DNA from: an uncultured Lachnospiraceae bacterium
GTDB lineage: Bacteria > Bacillota > Clostridia > Lachnospirales > Lachnospiraceae
Assembly (NCBI GenBank): GCA_934330725.1
Contig: CAKRGM010000028.1
Span: 1 to 31,590 of the forward strand
Reading direction: 5' to 3'
DNA: 31,590 nucleotides
Shown here piece by piece: positions 9,101-16,517 of the stretch. The notes beneath the pieces were generated by a model. The model was not told the DNA's origin and ran no database searches. It worked only from the letters and a program-made list of their open reading frames with translations. The translations under genes were made by a program, and so were the position numbers. Position 1 is the stretch's first letter, and each line of letters begins with the position of its first letter.

Positions 9101-10399
9101 AGTATGGTTCTTAATCTTTATACATTTCATGTCCTGACCGCCAATATCAATGATACAGTCAACTTCAGGGTCAAAAAAAGCAGCTGCGTAGTAGTGTGAA
9201 ACAGTTTCAACTTCACCATCATCAAGCATAAGTGCTGCCTTTATCAGAGCTTCACCATAACCGGTTGAACATGAATGGACAATTTTAGCTCCCGCAGGAA
9301 GTTTAGAGTAAATATCTTTTATTGACTTGATAGTAGTTGCAAGAGGAGAGCCATTGTTACTACTGTAAAATGAATACAGAAGTTTTCCGTCTTCGCCAAC
9401 AAGTGCCACTTTTGTTGTTGTTGAACCGGCATCAATACCAAGATAGCAATTACCCTGATAAGAAGCCAGATCACCTTTTTCAACCTTATGCATACCATGT
9501 CTTTTTGTGAATTCGTCATAGGCCTCTTCATTTTCAAATAAAGGCTGCATACGTTCAACTTCAAAATCAAGCTTAATCTTGTTCTGAAGTTTTCTGATGA
9601 TTTCATTTACATTTATACAGACAGAAGAATCGTAGTTCATTGCAGAACCAACAGCAGCAAATAAGTGTGAGTGGTCAGGAGCAATGATTGCGTCGCCTGT
9701 CAGATTAAGTGTACGTATAAATGCATTTCGCAGTTCAGAGAGAAAGTGCAGTGGACCACCAAGAAATGCGACATTGCCACGAATTGGCTTACCACAGGCA
9801 AGACCACTTATTGTCTGATTGACAACTGCCTGGAAAATCGATGCAGCAAGATCTTCTTTTGTTGCACCTTCATTTATAAGTGGCTGGATATCTGATTTGG
9901 CAAATACACCACAACGGGCTGCAATAGGGTATATTGACTTGTAATTTTTAGCATATTCATTAAGACCTGTGGCATCAGTCTGTAAAAGTGTAGCCATCTG
10001 GTCAATGAATGAGCCTGTACCACCGGCACAGATACCATTCATACGCTGGTCTATACCATTTGTAAAATATATTATCTTGGCATCTTCGCCGCCAAGTTCT
10101 ATTGCTACATCACAGTTTGGCGCGTAATCCTGAAGTGCCGTAGAAACGGCAACAACCTCCTGTGTAAATGGAATTCCAAGATGCTTTGCAAGTGTAAGGC
10201 CACCTGAACCTGTGATTACAGGGTTAATATCAAAATCTCCTAATTTTTCAACGGCCTGTTCTAAAAGCCCCTGAAGAGTTTCCTGAATATTTGCAAAATG
10301 ACGTTCATATTCAGAAAATAATATTGAATTATTATCGTCAAGTATTGCAATTTTAACCGTTGTTGAACCAATATCAATACCTAATTTATATGTGTTCAT
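6173..10399 (-). CDS. Acyl-CoA dehydratase activase-like protein (two BcrAD/BadFG ATPase domains, DUF2229, HgdB-like domain)
   Basis: This is a 1408-residue fusion typical of clostridia. Domain 1 (about residues 1-270) is an ASKHA ATPase beginning KLGIDIGSTTVKIAIL, with the GGTGSFIDQ loop. Domain 2 (about 310-580) repeats the fold (LGIDAGSTTTKVALV), with the cluster-type motif ACSSGCGSFIE. The middle part matches DUF2229 (from about 640, with CRGCTNNC). The C-terminal half resembles 2-hydroxyglutaryl-CoA dehydratase subunits, with GGGCRASNYIGFIRRAL. Family knowledge: activases of this type bind a [4Fe-4S] cluster and use ATP to push an electron into a dehydratase. The natural substrate of the long fused forms is not known. 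The ATG at 10399 was chosen because the ATPase domain starts there. An upstream in-frame ATG at 10450 lacks a ribosome site and would add 17 unlikely residues. Confidence 0.85.
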   Translation of the reverse strand: MNTYKLGIDIGSTTVKIAILDDNNSILFSEYERHFANIQETLQGLLEQAVEKLGDFDINPVITGSGGLTLAKHLGIPFTQEVVAVSTALQDYAPNCDVAIELGGEDAKIIYFTNGIDQRMNGICAGGTGSFIDQMATLLQTDATGLNEYAKNYKSIYPIAARCGVFAKSDIQPLINEGATKEDLAASIFQAVVNQTISGLACGKPIRGNVAFLGGPLHFLSELRNAFIRTLNLTGDAIIAPDHSHLFAAVGSAMNYDSSVCINVNEIIRKLQNKIKLDFEVERMQPLFENEEAYDEFTKRHGMHKVEKGDLASYQGNCYLGIDAGSTTTKVALVGEDGKLLYSFYSSNNGSPLATTIKSIKDIYSKLPAGAKIVHSCSTGYGEALIKAALMLDDGEVETVSHYYAAAFFDPEVDCIIDIGGQDMKCIKIKNHTVDSVQLNEACSSGCGSFIETFAKSLNFSVQDFAKEALFAKHPIDLGTRCTVFMNSKVKQAQKEGAEVSDISAGLAYSVIKNALYKVIKIANPGDLGKHIVVQGGTFYNDAVLRSFEKITGVAAIRPDIAGIMGAFGAALIARERYDGISESSMLSIEQINDLKFTTAMTRCRGCTNNCHLTINKFSGGRQFITGNRCERGLGKAKKKDNLPNLFDYKLHRLFDYEPLSEEEATRGTVGIPRVLNMYENYPFWFTFFTKLGYRVILSPQSTRKIYELGIESIPSESECYPAKLAHGHVTWLIKQGIHFIFYPCVPYEHKEIEHTNNHYNCPIVTSYAENIKNNVEEIKTNNIDFRNPFLSFENESILEKRLAEEFSDIPSSTVKAAVYDAWTELMKSREDVRNKGEEVVKYLDENGKRGIVLAGRPYHVDPEINHGIPELINSYGIAVLTEDSVSHLGKVERPLIVMDQWMYHSRLYAAASFVKTRDNIDLIQLNSFGCGLDAVTTDAVNDILTKAGKIYTVLKIDEVNNLGAARIRIRSLIAALKVREKNNYHRKIESAALKRVEFTPEMRKNYTILCPQMSPIHFDLLGPALSSCGYNFEVLDNDNKSSVDIGLKYVNNDACYPSLMVVGQIMSAVLSGKYDLSRTAIIITQTGGGCRASNYIGFIRRALAKAGLDYIPVISLSAQGIESNSGFKYDLSMLKKAMQAIVYGDVFMNVVYRTRPYEKVPGSVNALHEKWKNVCVEQLTRKKVNMREFNKNIRAIVHDFDNIELLDIKKPRVGIVGEILVKFLPAANNYLVDLLEAEGAEAVMPDLMGFLLYCAENAEFKHKNLGTPKKSVIINNSVIKILEWFRKGAKKALTESKRFTPPSTIKETANLAKDIVSLGNQTGEGWLLTGEMIELIHNGAKNIVCCQPFACLPNHIVGKGVIKELRAAFPDANIIAVDYDPGASEVNQLNRIKLMLSTANKNLKKNA

Positions 10400-10427
10400 A
10401 AAATTATCGGCGAACGCCGCCCTCCTT
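10400..10427 (-). promoter_or_regulatory. Ribosome binding site separated from the start codon by a GC hairpin
   Basis: On the minus strand AAGGAGGG (10427-10420) is followed by CGGCGTTCGCCG, a perfect short inverted repeat, then ATAATTTT and the ATG. The linear spacing is about 21 nt, too long for normal initiation. If the hairpin folds it falls to about 9 nt. This explains the chosen start and is itself unusual. Confidence 0.6.
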
Positions 10428-10475
10428 AAAAATCTATAATTAAAAAACATTGTCGAAAAAAATACAATCTGACAT

Positions 10476-10504
10476 ATTATAGTATGAAAATGTCAAAATA
10501 TCAA
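10476..10504 (-). promoter_or_regulatory. Sigma-A-type promoter for the activase gene
   Basis: On the minus strand TTGATA (10504-10499) and a perfect TATAAT (10481-10476) are separated by 17 bases, about 77 nt upstream of the start at 10399. Confidence 0.7.
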
Positions 10505-10594
10505 TAAATATACAATTTTAATAATTAAAATTAAATAAAATTAATAATTTAATATTAAAAATAAATATTAAAATTGTTACATTTATAAGATTTA

Positions 10595-10624
10595 TTGACA
10601 AAAAATATTGTGCTATTTTATACT
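10595..10624 (+). promoter_or_regulatory. Sigma-A-type promoter for the rhomboid-like gene
   Basis: A perfect TTGACA at 10595-10600 and TATACT at 10619-10624 are separated by 18 bases, 45 nt before the next plus-strand start codon. It is divergent from the activase promoter. The region between them (10505-10594) is almost pure A/T and shows no other element. Confidence 0.7.
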
Positions 10625-10669
10625 GTTTAATAGTCTTACAAATTAAATAGAAAGGACATTGTTACAAAT

Positions 10670-11671
10670 ATGAACTGGTTTAATAAAATAGAACGCAAAT
10701 ATGGTAAATATGCGATAAAGAATCTGATGGTTTATGTTATTGCTTTATATGTCATCGGACTTATAGTCGATATGTTTTATCCGGGGGTATATAGTGCATA
10801 TTTATCGCTGAATGCACAGGCAATACTGCATGGACAGATATGGAGAATTATTACCTTTATGATTGAGCCGCCATCATCGAATCTTATCTTTATAATTTTC
10901 GTATTGTATTTTTATTATATGATAGGAACTGTGCTTGAAAAGATATGGGGTGCTTTTAAATTCAATGTATACTTCTTTTCAGGTGTTTTACTTCAGGTAA
11001 TAGCAGCAATTTTAATATACCTTATTTTCAATGTGAATTTTACAATGAGCACATATTTTATAAATATGGCACTTTTTATGGCATTTGCAATGGAACAGCC
11101 GGATATGCAGGTATTGCTGTTTTTCATAATTCCAATCAAAATGAAGTGGCTTGCATGGCTTGATGGAATATATTTTTTATTTACGATAATAGGCGGATAT
11201 CTTTCAGATTTCATTCCATTCAGCATTGTATATCGTCTTGCATTAAATGGAATATTACTGGATAAGACATTTGCAACATCAGCACTTGTTTCGATGATTA
11301 ATTTTATTGTATTTGCAATAATTTACAAAAAGGGACCATCAAAAACACAGACTCAGAAGAATTTCCAAAAAGCTTATAAAACATCGCAAAGGGCACAGGA
11401 AAACAGGCAAAAAAATAAAAATTCAAATCCATTTTGGGTTAATAGTGCAGAAAATGGACAGAATAATAGCAATACAGGTAATACGGGGAATATAAGAGGA
11501 AATTTAAAACTCAGTAAAAAAGGACCAAAACATAAATGTGCCGTGTGTGGCAGAACCGAGCTTGATGGTGATGATCTTGTTTTCAGGTTCTGTACTAAAT
11601 GCAAGGGAAATTACGAATATTGCCAGGACCATTTGTATACGCATATACATGTTACGGATGATAAAAAGTAA
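10670..11671 (+). CDS. Rhomboid-like integral membrane protein with C-terminal zinc ribbon
   Basis: 333 residues. About six hydrophobic helices fill residues 18-225, and the loop after the first helix (ILHGQIWRIITFMIEP) has the L1-loop look of rhomboid proteins. The catalytic GxSG serine and the partner histidine are not seen. It is therefore probably a proteolytically inactive rhomboid-superfamily member. After a polar Gln/Asn/Lys linker (about 225-285), a cytoplasmic zinc-binding tail carries HKCAVCGRTEL, then CTKCKGNYEYCQDH, which is enough Cys and His for a zinc ribbon or treble clef. An AGAAAGGAC ribosome site and a strong promoter precede it. It stands alone between the activase gene and pyk. 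Function unknown; a role in membrane-protein handling is only a guess. Confidence 0.7.
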   Translation: MNWFNKIERKYGKYAIKNLMVYVIALYVIGLIVDMFYPGVYSAYLSLNAQAILHGQIWRIITFMIEPPSSNLIFIIFVLYFYYMIGTVLEKIWGAFKFNVYFFSGVLLQVIAAILIYLIFNVNFTMSTYFINMALFMAFAMEQPDMQVLLFFIIPIKMKWLAWLDGIYFLFTIIGGYLSDFIPFSIVYRLALNGILLDKTFATSALVSMINFIVFAIIYKKGPSKTQTQKNFQKAYKTSQRAQENRQKNKNSNPFWVNSAENGQNNSNTGNTGNIRGNLKLSKKGPKHKCAVCGRTELDGDDLVFRFCTKCKGNYEYCQDHLYTHIHVTDDKK

Positions 11672-11818
11672 AATCTGGCGGAAAATAACGTTAAAAAATT
11701 TTAAATTATATATTTTATTATATAAATAAGTAAAATATGCTTGCATTTATTTCAATTTTATGTAATAATTTGCAAACGTGAATTATATGTTTAGGATTAT
11801 ATTTTTTGGAGGTTAATA

Positions 11819-13246
11819 ATGAAGAAGACAAAGATTATTTGTACAATGGGTCCTAATACTAATGACAGAGAACTTATCAAGAATCTCGCATTAAATGGTA
11901 TGGACGTTGCAAGATTCAATTTCTCACATGGTGATCATGAAGAACAGGGCGGACGTTTCGCATTAGTTGAAAGTGTTCGTGAAGAATTAGGAATTCCTAT
12001 TGCTACTTTACTTGATACAAAGGGACCAGAAATCAGAACAGGTGCTATTGAAGGAGATAAGAAGGTTACACTTGTTGAAGGTCAGAAATATACACTTACA
12101 ACAAGAGACGTAATGGGTGATGACAAAATTAACAGCATTACTTACAAGGGTCTTCCGGAAGACGTTGTTCCAGGTAACAAGATTCTTATTGATGATGGTC
12201 TTATTGAACTTGACGTTGACAGCGTTAATGGTACAGAAATCGAGTGTACTGTTGCTAACGGTGGCGAATTAGGTTCTAAGAAGGGTGTTAATGTACCTAA
12301 CGTAAAGATTAAACTTCCAGGAATTACAGAAAAAGATAAAGATGATATTATTTTCGGTGTTGAAAAGGGATTTGATTTCATTGCAGCTTCATTCGTAAGA
12401 AATGCTGCATGTGTACAGGAAATCAAAGAATTAGTTTGGTCACACAATGCTGATATCCCTGTAATCGCTAAGATTGAAAATGCTGAAGGTATTGAAAATA
12501 TTGATGAAATCATTGAAGTAGCTGATGGTATCATGGTTGCACGTGGTGATATGGGTGTTGAAATCCCAGCTGAACAGGTTCCATATATCCAGAAGGAAAT
12601 CATCAGAAAGTGTAACGAAGCTTATAAGCCAGTTATCACAGCAACACAGATGCTTGATTCTATGATTAGAAATCCACGTCCTACAAGAGCTGAAGTTGCC
12701 GATGTAGCTAATGCTATTTATGATGGTACAGACGTAATCATGCTTTCAGGTGAAACAGCTAATGGTAAATATCCTCTTGAAGCTGTTAAGATGATGGCTA
12801 AGATTGCTGAAACAACAGAAGCACGTATTCATGGTGCACAGAACGATACAGCAGAACTTCATAAGAAGAGAAACGTATCAAGTGCTGTAGCTACAGCTAC
12901 TGTTACAACAGCTGAAAACCTCAATGCACAGGCTATTATCTGCCCAACAATTTCTGGTTTCACAGCAAGACTTACATCAAAGCTTAAACCAGACATCCAG
13001 ATTATTGGTTGTACACCATATGACAGAGTTCTTAGAAAGATGCAGTTATATCGTGGTGTAAGACCTGTTAAGACAGCTCAGGAAGTATCAACAGACCAGA
13101 TTATTAAGCATGCTGTAGAAGTTTCAGAAAATGCAGGTTATGTTAAGGCTGGCGACGTAGCAGTTGTTTGTGCAGGTATTGCAACTTCATCTGCTCCAGA
13201 TGCTCAGAGAGGTCTTACAAATACAATGAGAGTTGTTACAATCTAG
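11819..13246 (+). CDS. pyk: Pyruvate kinase
   Basis: 475 residues, the standard short form without the extra C-terminal PEP-utilising domain found in bacilli. It starts MKKTKIICTMGPNT and carries the active-site signature around IAKIENAEGIENIDEI (catalytic Lys in AKIEN), the metal- and substrate-binding MVARGDMGVE, and the K+/PEP region TRAEVADVANAIYDG. It converts phosphoenolpyruvate and ADP to pyruvate and ATP in glycolysis. TTGGAGG lies 7 nt before the ATG. Codon use is visibly more biased than in the neighbours (AAG, GAA, GGT, GCT/GCA preferred), as expected for a highly expressed gene. VanZ-like CDS follows after 36 nt without a terminator. Confidence 0.97.
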   Translation: MKKTKIICTMGPNTNDRELIKNLALNGMDVARFNFSHGDHEEQGGRFALVESVREELGIPIATLLDTKGPEIRTGAIEGDKKVTLVEGQKYTLTTRDVMGDDKINSITYKGLPEDVVPGNKILIDDGLIELDVDSVNGTEIECTVANGGELGSKKGVNVPNVKIKLPGITEKDKDDIIFGVEKGFDFIAASFVRNAACVQEIKELVWSHNADIPVIAKIENAEGIENIDEIIEVADGIMVARGDMGVEIPAEQVPYIQKEIIRKCNEAYKPVITATQMLDSMIRNPRPTRAEVADVANAIYDGTDVIMLSGETANGKYPLEAVKMMAKIAETTEARIHGAQNDTAELHKKRNVSSAVATATVTTAENLNAQAIICPTISGFTARLTSKLKPDIQIIGCTPYDRVLRKMQLYRGVRPVKTAQEVSTDQIIKHAVEVSENAGYVKAGDVAVVCAGIATSSAPDAQRGLTNTMRVVTI

Positions 13247-13282
13247 TTTTATAAAACATTGGATTTGTAATAATTTAGATTA

Positions 13283-13753
13283 ATGACATTAAAAAAAGTT
13301 TTTATCTGGCTGCCGGTTGTATTTATGCTCATGCTTATCTTTGGATTTTCGGGGCAGGACGGCAGTCAGTCAGGTGGACTTAGCAGAAAGGCTGCATCGG
13401 TTCTTATAGATGCTGCAGATGGTATCGGTATTATAAATGTTACAGATGATAACAGGGATACTTATATTGAAAATATGCAGTTTCCAATAAGAAAAGGTGC
13501 ACATATGACAGAATATGCTATACTTGGCGGTTTCGTTTATCTGGCATTGTATGTTGATGGAGTAAGGAAAAAGGCAGTTAAGTATTTTTCTCTTATACTT
13601 GTATTTCTGTTTGCATCAGCTGATGAATTCCATCAGTTATTTGTGCCTGGAAGAAGCGGTCAGTTTTCGGATGTATTAATAGATTGTACCGGATGCATTA
13701 TTGGTTTATTATTGATTGAACTGAATATTAAACGCGTTGAAGGAAAGAAGTAA
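13283..13753 (+). CDS. VanZ-like family membrane protein
   Basis: 156 residues with a signal-like first helix (residues 5-22) and further helices at about 75-90, 96-113 and 130-147. The conserved VanZ motifs are present: FSGQDGSQSGGLS near the start, the central RKGAHMTEYAILGGF, then DEFHQLFVPGRSGQFSDVLID, all hallmarks of the VanZ/phosphotransbutyrylase-like family. VanZ itself gives low-level teicoplanin resistance, but most chromosomal members have no known role, and the gene should not be read as a resistance determinant. No strong ribosome site precedes the ATG, which together with the 36-nt gap suggests readthrough from pyk. Confidence 0.85.
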   Translation: MTLKKVFIWLPVVFMLMLIFGFSGQDGSQSGGLSRKAASVLIDAADGIGIINVTDDNRDTYIENMQFPIRKGAHMTEYAILGGFVYLALYVDGVRKKAVKYFSLILVFLFASADEFHQLFVPGRSGQFSDVLIDCTGCIIGLLLIELNIKRVEGKK

Positions 13754-13759
13754 TATCAT

Positions 13760-14029
13760 TTATGATTACAGAAAGTTACCGGATGATGAGAGGTGCAAAA
13801 ACAGAGTGATATGAATACATTCCGAAGTTGTGTTTCTGAAAGCATTACCATGTCAGAGTCAGCTGTTATGTTTCTGGCAGATAGTAAGGTTATTAGGAAA
13901 TATCGTGTAGTATACGTTATAATACTTAAGTCAGTTGACTTTTTAAGGCGGATAATGTGAGTTATCCGTGAATAAAGGTGGTAACACGAAGCAAAGCTCT
14001 CGTCCTTTTACAGGACGGGAGCTTTTTTT
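13760..14029 (+). promoter_or_regulatory. T-box riboswitch leader of tyrS
   Basis: The core T-box sequence AAAGGTGGTAACACGAAGC lies at 13974-13992 and its UGGU (13979-13982) can pair with an ACCA tRNA end, as expected for tRNA-Tyr with discriminator A. A stem-III-like hairpin CGGATAA / TTATCCG lies at 13949-13968. A strong terminator (13996-14029) follows and would be displaced by the antiterminator when uncharged tRNA binds. A GAATACA at 13813-13819 contains the Tyr codon UAC in the usual GAA-codon-A context and is a candidate specifier, but I could not draw a full Stem I around it. The 5' end is approximate. Confidence 0.85.
13996..14029 (+). terminator. Terminator hairpin of the tyrS T-box
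   Basis: GCTCTCGTCC pairs with GGACGGGAGC (10 bp with one G-U) around a TTTTACA loop and is followed by seven T. It is the regulated OFF-state terminator and ends right at the tyrS ribosome site. Confidence 0.92.
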
Positions 14030-14044
14030 ATGGAGGAGAAAAAA

Positions 14045-15268
14045 ATGACATTATATGATGAATTAGTAGCAAGAGGGCTTATAGCCCAGGTTACAGATGA
14101 AGACGTTATCAAAGATCTTATTAACAATGGAAAAGCTGTATTTTATATTGGATTTGATCCTACGGCGGACAGCCTTCATGTTGGACATTTTATGGCATTA
14201 TGTCTTATGAAGAGACTTCAGCAGGCTGGTAATAAGCCAATCGCACTTGTAGGTGGTGGTACTGCAATGATTGGTGATCCATCAGGAAGAACAGATATGC
14301 GTCAGATGCTTACAAAGGAACAGATACAGCATAACTGTGAATGTTTTAAGAAACAGATGAGCAGATTTATTGATTTTTCAGATGGAAAGGCTTTACTTGT
14401 AAATAACGCCGACTGGTTACTTAAACTGAATTATGTTGAACTTTTAAGAGAGGTAGGCGCATGTTTTTCAGTTAATAATATGCTTAGAGCTGAATGTTAT
14501 AAGCAGAGAATGGAGAGAGGCCTTAGTTTCCTCGAATTTAACTACATGATTATGCAGTCATATGATTTCTATATGTTATATCAGAAATATGGATGTAATC
14601 TTCAGTTTGGTGGTGACGATCAGTGGAGTAATATGCTTTTTGGTACAGAGCTTATAAGAAAGAAGCTTTCTAAAGATGCAAGTGCAATGACAATAACACT
14701 TCTTCTTAATTCAGAAGGTAAGAAAATGGGTAAGACACAGTCAGGGGCTGTATGGCTTGATCCTGAAAAGACATCACCTTATGAATTCTATCAGTACTGG
14801 AGAAATGTTGATGATGCAGATGTATTAAAATGTATCAGAATGCTTACATTCCTTCCACTTGAAGAAATTGATGCAATGAGTGACTGGGAAGGTGCACAGC
14901 TTAATAAAGCAAAGGAAATTCTTGCGTTTGAACTCACAAAGCTTGTTCATGGTGAAGAAGAAGCAACTAAGGCACAGAATACTGCAAGATCAATCTTTAC
15001 AGGTGGAGATTCAGAAAATATGCCAACAGCACAGATCAGCGCAGAAAGCTTTAAGGAAGATGCAATTGATGCTATATCACTTGTATTTGATGCAGGACTG
15101 GCAACATCACGTTCAGATGCAAGAAGATCAATACAGCAGGGTGGTATCAGTGTTAATGGTGAAAAAGTAAGCTCAATTGATGATAAATTTGAAAAGTCAT
15201 TATTTGAAGGTGAAGGAGCTGTACTTAAGAAAGGCAAAAAGACTTTCCGTAAAGTTACGATTAAATAA
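14045..15268 (+). CDS. tyrS: Tyrosyl-tRNA synthetase
   Basis: 407 residues from the ATG at 14045. A class-I synthetase with the HIGH-like motif in DPTADSLHVGHF, the tyrosine pocket QSYDFYMLYQKYGCNLQFGG followed by DDQWSN, and the KMSKS-like loop KKMGKTQSG. A C-terminal S4 RNA-binding domain is present (ATSRSDARRSIQQGGISVNG). It charges tRNA-Tyr. An in-frame ATG at 14030 exists, but it overlaps the GGAGGA ribosome site (14032-14037), so the downstream ATG with 7-nt spacing is preferred. The gene is controlled by the T-box leader immediately upstream. Confidence 0.97.
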   Translation: MTLYDELVARGLIAQVTDEDVIKDLINNGKAVFYIGFDPTADSLHVGHFMALCLMKRLQQAGNKPIALVGGGTAMIGDPSGRTDMRQMLTKEQIQHNCECFKKQMSRFIDFSDGKALLVNNADWLLKLNYVELLREVGACFSVNNMLRAECYKQRMERGLSFLEFNYMIMQSYDFYMLYQKYGCNLQFGGDDQWSNMLFGTELIRKKLSKDASAMTITLLLNSEGKKMGKTQSGAVWLDPEKTSPYEFYQYWRNVDDADVLKCIRMLTFLPLEEIDAMSDWEGAQLNKAKEILAFELTKLVHGEEEATKAQNTARSIFTGGDSENMPTAQISAESFKEDAIDAISLVFDAGLATSRSDARRSIQQGGISVNGEKVSSIDDKFEKSLFEGEGAVLKKGKKTFRKVTIK

Positions 15269-15356
15269 TAAATGTGAGTGGCAACAGAAATTTCTGACAC
15301 CTGCATTATAAAATGCATAATAATAAATAACCGTTTAGTGGGGGGACAGAATCAGT

Positions 15357-16517
15357 ATGGAGAAAAAGCAGATTATATTCATCAGGGTAATGAGTGTCAT
15401 TGCTGTACTTGCAGTGATGACGCTGCTTATGATATTTGGATGTGGAAGCGGATTATTTGGCCACATCGTAAATAATATAAACACGAATAAAGTCGATATA
15501 AATTCAGCTGATGCATCAATTTATAATTTATATTATTATAAGGGGCTCAATGTAATTTACAGGATTTTGTTTTCAATATCATTATTTACGACAGTGATGG
15601 CATTAGTGTGTATGCTTGCAAGAAAAGGAATGGCTTACAGCTTTGCAAAAGTATCAGCAGTATCAGTGATTGTAACGGGGATATTTGTGCTGTTTGCAAA
15701 GATATTTGAAGGAAGTACGGGCGTACATAAATTTATTGATTCATTTTTTATTGGTAAAATAGATGGCAGTTTTGAAACGGCAAAGCTTATGCCTGTGCCT
15801 GTAGTGCCGGTTATTCTTATCATAATTGCGGGATTGTGCCTTTGTCTTATAAAGTCAAGCGGACTAGCAAAACAGAAGGTATATGCTTCAGCAGGCATGA
15901 AGGATATTATGCCTGTTATAATGCCTGTACTGTTAGGCAGCATATTTTTTGAAACACTGCGTAGCATTATAATAGGGACTGTAAGTGACACTGTATCATC
16001 AAATGCAGCACTTGCTAACAGTTATATATGTGATTATTTTTTTGGTGACAGATTTGTATATAATCTTTCTTATGCAGTATTTATTCTTATAGGTCTTATT
16101 ATTGCTATATTTTTAAAAATCAGGCAGAAAAATATTATAGCAGCAGGAGTACCGGTGGTAATATGTGCTGTATCAGGGCTGATATACTATTTAAACCCCA
16201 AGCCGCTGTTTGGTTTCCTTACATTAGATGAGAGTTTGTGTGATATAGTAGATGCAGTTCATCCGTTATATATAATACTTTTTATCGTTGATGTTTTGCT
16301 GCTTGTATTGTTAACACTAAATGCATATACGGGTAGTTGCACAATAAAAAATATGCTGATCACCATACTTGTTAATATAGTTCTCAGCATATTGTTAATA
16401 TTGATATTAGGGAAAATATGTGGACTTGCAGGCATGTATTCGGGAAGTATAATTGCAGATGTTATAACTGCATTATACGGTTTTTATACCACTGATATCC
16501 GTAGAAGCCATCATTGA
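15357..16517 (+). CDS. Polytopic membrane protein of unknown function
   Basis: 386 residues with about ten predicted hydrophobic helices (near 7-28, 63-85, 95-115, 147-166, 185-205, 230-250, 256-274, 298-320, 330-350 and 355-372). I do not recognise the family. Some spacing recalls the hydrophobic core of oligosaccharide-flippase-like proteins, but there is no motif to prove it. A GTGGGGGGAC ribosome site precedes the ATG. It follows tyrS after an 88-nt gap that has no T-run terminator, so co-transcription with tyrS is possible. Its last 45 bases overlap the end of the convergent rqcH gene. Confidence 0.7.
   Translation: MEKKQIIFIRVMSVIAVLAVMTLLMIFGCGSGLFGHIVNNINTNKVDINSADASIYNLYYYKGLNVIYRILFSISLFTTVMALVCMLARKGMAYSFAKVSAVSVIVTGIFVLFAKIFEGSTGVHKFIDSFFIGKIDGSFETAKLMPVPVVPVILIIIAGLCLCLIKSSGLAKQKVYASAGMKDIMPVIMPVLLGSIFFETLRSIIIGTVSDTVSSNAALANSYICDYFFGDRFVYNLSYAVFILIGLIIAIFLKIRQKNIIAAGVPVVICAVSGLIYYLNPKPLFGFLTLDESLCDIVDAVHPLYIILFIVDVLLLVLLTLNAYTGSCTIKNMLITILVNIVLSILLILILGKICGLAGMYSGSIIADVITALYGFYTTDIRRSHH

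Noticed and set aside
10400..10450. Upstream ATG at 10450 as the start of the activase gene
   Set aside because: It would add 17 residues with no ribosome site before them. The conserved ATPase domain begins at the ATG at 10399, and AAGGAGGG lies between the two.
13283..13753. Glycopeptide resistance gene
   Set aside because: It is only a VanZ-like family protein. No other van gene is present and such chromosomal members are common without any resistance role.
14030..14044. ATG at 14030 as the tyrS start
   Set aside because: It overlaps the GGAGGA ribosome site and the terminator T-run. The ATG at 14045 has correct spacing.
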